Below are positions 62,811-64,000 of a DNA stretch of 64,000 nucleotides, piece by piece. The notes under the pieces are model-generated. The model did no database searches, had not been told where the DNA came from, and saw only the letters and a list, made by a program, of their open reading frames with translations. Origin of the DNA: Tepidamorphaceae bacterium (lineage in GTDB: Bacteria; Pseudomonadota; Alphaproteobacteria; Rhizobiales; JAKSCL01); assembly GCA_028289445.1 (NCBI GenBank), contig JANQPO010000019.1, forward strand, positions 202,838 to 266,837, in the 5' to 3' direction. Position 1 is the first letter of the stretch. Each line of letters begins with the position of its first letter. Both the position numbers and the translations under genes were made by a program.

Positions 62811-63857
62811 ATGAGCGCAGGCCAGGGCCGGGTCTTCTCCGGCATGCAATCCACCCACTCGCTGCATCTCGGCAATTATCTGGGCGCAATGATCAATTGG
62901 GTGAAGATGCAGGAGACGCACGAGTGCATCTACTGCATCGTCGACTTGCACGCTGTCACGGTCGCGCAGGACCCCAAGACGCTGCAATCGAACATCCGCG
63001 AGGTCGCGGCCGCCTATCTGGCGAGCGGCCTCGATGCGAAGCGCTCGATTATTTTCAACCAGAGCCAGGTACCGCAGCACGCTGAACTGGCCTGGATTTT
63101 CAACTGCGTCGCCCGCATGGGCTGGCTCAACCGGATGACTCAGTTCAAGGAAAAAGCGGGCAAGAATCGCGAGAACGCCTCCGTCGGCCTGTTCGCCTAT
63201 CCGACCCTCATGGCGGCCGACATCTTGGCCTATAAGGCCACCCATGTGCCCGTCGGCGAAGACCAAAAACAGCATCTGGAACTGACCCGCGACATCGCGC
63301 AGAAATTCAACACGGATTTCGCCGAATCCATTGCCGACAACGGCCTTGATCCGGACTATTTCCCGCTGCCGGAACCGGTGATCACCGGCGCGGCGACACG
63401 GGTGATGAGCCTGCGCGACGGCACCAATAAAATGTCGAAATCCGATCCCTCCGATATGTCGCGGATCAACATGACCGACTCAGCCGACGAGATTGCGCAG
63501 AAAATCCGGAAAGCGAGGACCGATCCTGAGCCTTTGCCGGATTCAGTCGAAGGGCTCAAGGAGCGTGCCGAGGCGGACAATCTGATCGGTCTTTACGCCG
63601 GACTGGCCGGCACCGATAAGGCCGCCGTTCTAAAGGAATTCGGTGGGGCTCAGTTCTCCGCCTTCAAACCGGCGCTTGCCGACATTGCCGTCGAGGTTTT
63701 GTCGCCGATCGCCGGCGAAATCCGTCGCCTGACGGCCGATCCAAGTGAAATCGATTCGATTTTGGGCGACGGTGCCGAACGCGCCGCAGCGATTGCCGAG
63801 GCGACGTTGAAGGAAGTTAAAACGGTGATGGGTTTCGTTGCCTCGCGGCCGGTCTGA
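62811..63857 (+). CDS. trpS: Tryptophanyl-tRNA synthetase
   Basis: 348-residue class I synthetase. The HIGH-type motif is [13 protein letters not shown] (about 14-26), and KMSKSDPSD (about 205-213) is the KMSKS loop. GVRP-like SGMQ opening and [10 protein letters not shown] (about 145-154) fit TrpRS. Start ATG at 62811 follows a 65-bp gap after murJ. Downstream 143 bp to the window end contain an inverted repeat and a possible next gene. Confidence 0.94.
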   Translation: MSAGQGRVFSGMQSTHSLHLGNYLGAMINWVKMQETHECIYCIVDLHAVTVAQDPKTLQSNIREVAAAYLASGLDAKRSIIFNQSQVPQHAELAWIFNCVARMGWLNRMTQFKEKAGKNRENASVGLFAYPTLMAADILAYKATHVPVGEDQKQHLELTRDIAQKFNTDFAESIADNGLDPDYFPLPEPVITGAATRVMSLRDGTNKMSKSDPSDMSRINMTDSADEIAQKIRKARTDPEPLPDSVEGLKERAEADNLIGLYAGLAGTDKAAVLKEFGGAQFSAFKPALADIAVEVLSPIAGEIRRLTADPSEIDSILGDGAERAAAIAEATLKEVKTVMGFVASRPV

Positions 63858-63912
63858 CGATCCCGCTTGCCGACTAGGGCCCATACCCAATTACATCATA
63901 CGTTCTGTTTGA

Positions 63913-64000
63913 AGAGAGCCGTTCAGATGCAAGCAAACCGAACGATGGACAGGCCAAAGCCTATGCGAGAGAGGTTTGCGCGGCAGATGGACGGCTCTCT
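63913..64000. repeat. Long-spaced inverted repeat at window end
   Basis: AGAGAGCCGT (63913-63922) and ACGGCTCTCT (63991-64000) form a 10-bp inverted pair with a 68-nt gap, cut by or ending exactly at the window edge. It could be the edge of a longer repeat or chance. Confidence 0.35.
63927..64000 (+). CDS. Possible start of next gene, cut by window edge
   Basis: An ATG at 63927 opens a frame of 24 codons to the window end without a stop (MQANRTMDRPKPMRERFARQ...). GAAGAGAG lies about 9 bp upstream as a modest ribosome site. Too short to identify. It may be only a random open stretch. Confidence 0.3.
   Translation, partial: MQANRTMDRPKPMRERFARQMDGS

Noticed and set aside
1..64000. CRISPR arrays, insertion sequences, prophage or integration sites
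   Set aside because: No spaced direct-repeat array, transposase, integrase or phage structural gene was found, and tRNA 47220-47296 has no repeated 3' end nearby to suggest an attachment site.

Overview
The window is a continuous, gene-dense piece of an alphaproteobacterial chromosome, most likely from the Hyphomicrobiales (Rhizobiales). Coding sequence is GC-rich with GC-ending codons. Three things point to this order: the maeB | mutS-glnD-murJ-trpS block; the glycerol operon order glpR-D-S-T-P-Q-U-V known from rhizobia; and a structured repeat at 14715-14758 of a type I remember as common in Hyphomicrobiales genomes. Reverse-frame shadow ORFs are abundant, as expected at this GC content. 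I see no insertion sequence, prophage, CRISPR array, rRNA or clear pseudogene. The longest stretch without a gene is about 290 bp (40259-40547).

Layout. 1-8175 (minus): glycerol uptake and catabolism (glpR, glpD, ABC transporter glpSTPQUV), with glpV cut by the window edge. 8313-17608: a DoxX membrane protein, a LysR regulator divergent from a small protein, galU, galE, a lytic transglycosylase with a DUF459 partner, a thioesterase, a DMT exporter and gshA. 17702-25164: a HAD dehalogenase, a cobalt-type nitrile hydratase (alpha, beta, accessory), a convergent NicO nickel/cobalt transporter with a DUF1007 protein, a BKACE enzyme, ggt and deoD. 25239-26768: an Fe-S photolyase. 26841-40258: a large carbohydrate or polyol cluster with no regulator of its own, made of a Gfo/Idh dehydrogenase and TIM-barrel protein (minus), an epimerase-dhaK-tpiA operon (plus), and an ABC transporter-PfkB-UPF0261-cupin operon (minus). 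40548-47154: housekeeping and accessory singletons (thioesterase, RecD-like helicase, CAP lipoprotein, SnoaL-like, TadG-like, adenylate cyclase, SIMPL). 47220-47296: tRNA with CAU anticodon. 47323-53173: LacI regulator, TRAP transporter and an HpsN-like dehydrogenase. 53220-63857: maeB, then mutS, glnD, murJ and trpS.

How the genes work together. The glp operon imports glycerol and oxidises glycerol 3-phosphate. The cluster at 26841-40258 probably imports and breaks down an unidentified polyol or glycoside. Its EryH-like isomerase, lone DhaK domain and epimerase suggest a phosphorylated four- or five-carbon ketose, while the LgdA-like dehydrogenase suggests a 3-keto-sugar step. The TRAP-HpsN block probably takes up and oxidises an organosulfonate-type diol under LacI control.

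The observation I rate highest concerns the two ABC importers. Each has two different ATPase subunits with complementary defects: one keeps the LSGGQ signature but has lost the switch histidine, and the other keeps the histidine but has a degenerate signature. Each transporter is therefore predicted to have one consensus and one degenerate ATP site, as in asymmetric ABC exporters. Other points of interest are the standalone DhaK without DhaL, the nitrile hydratase next to a metal transporter, and GC-rich hairpins flanking the binding-protein genes in three transporter operons.
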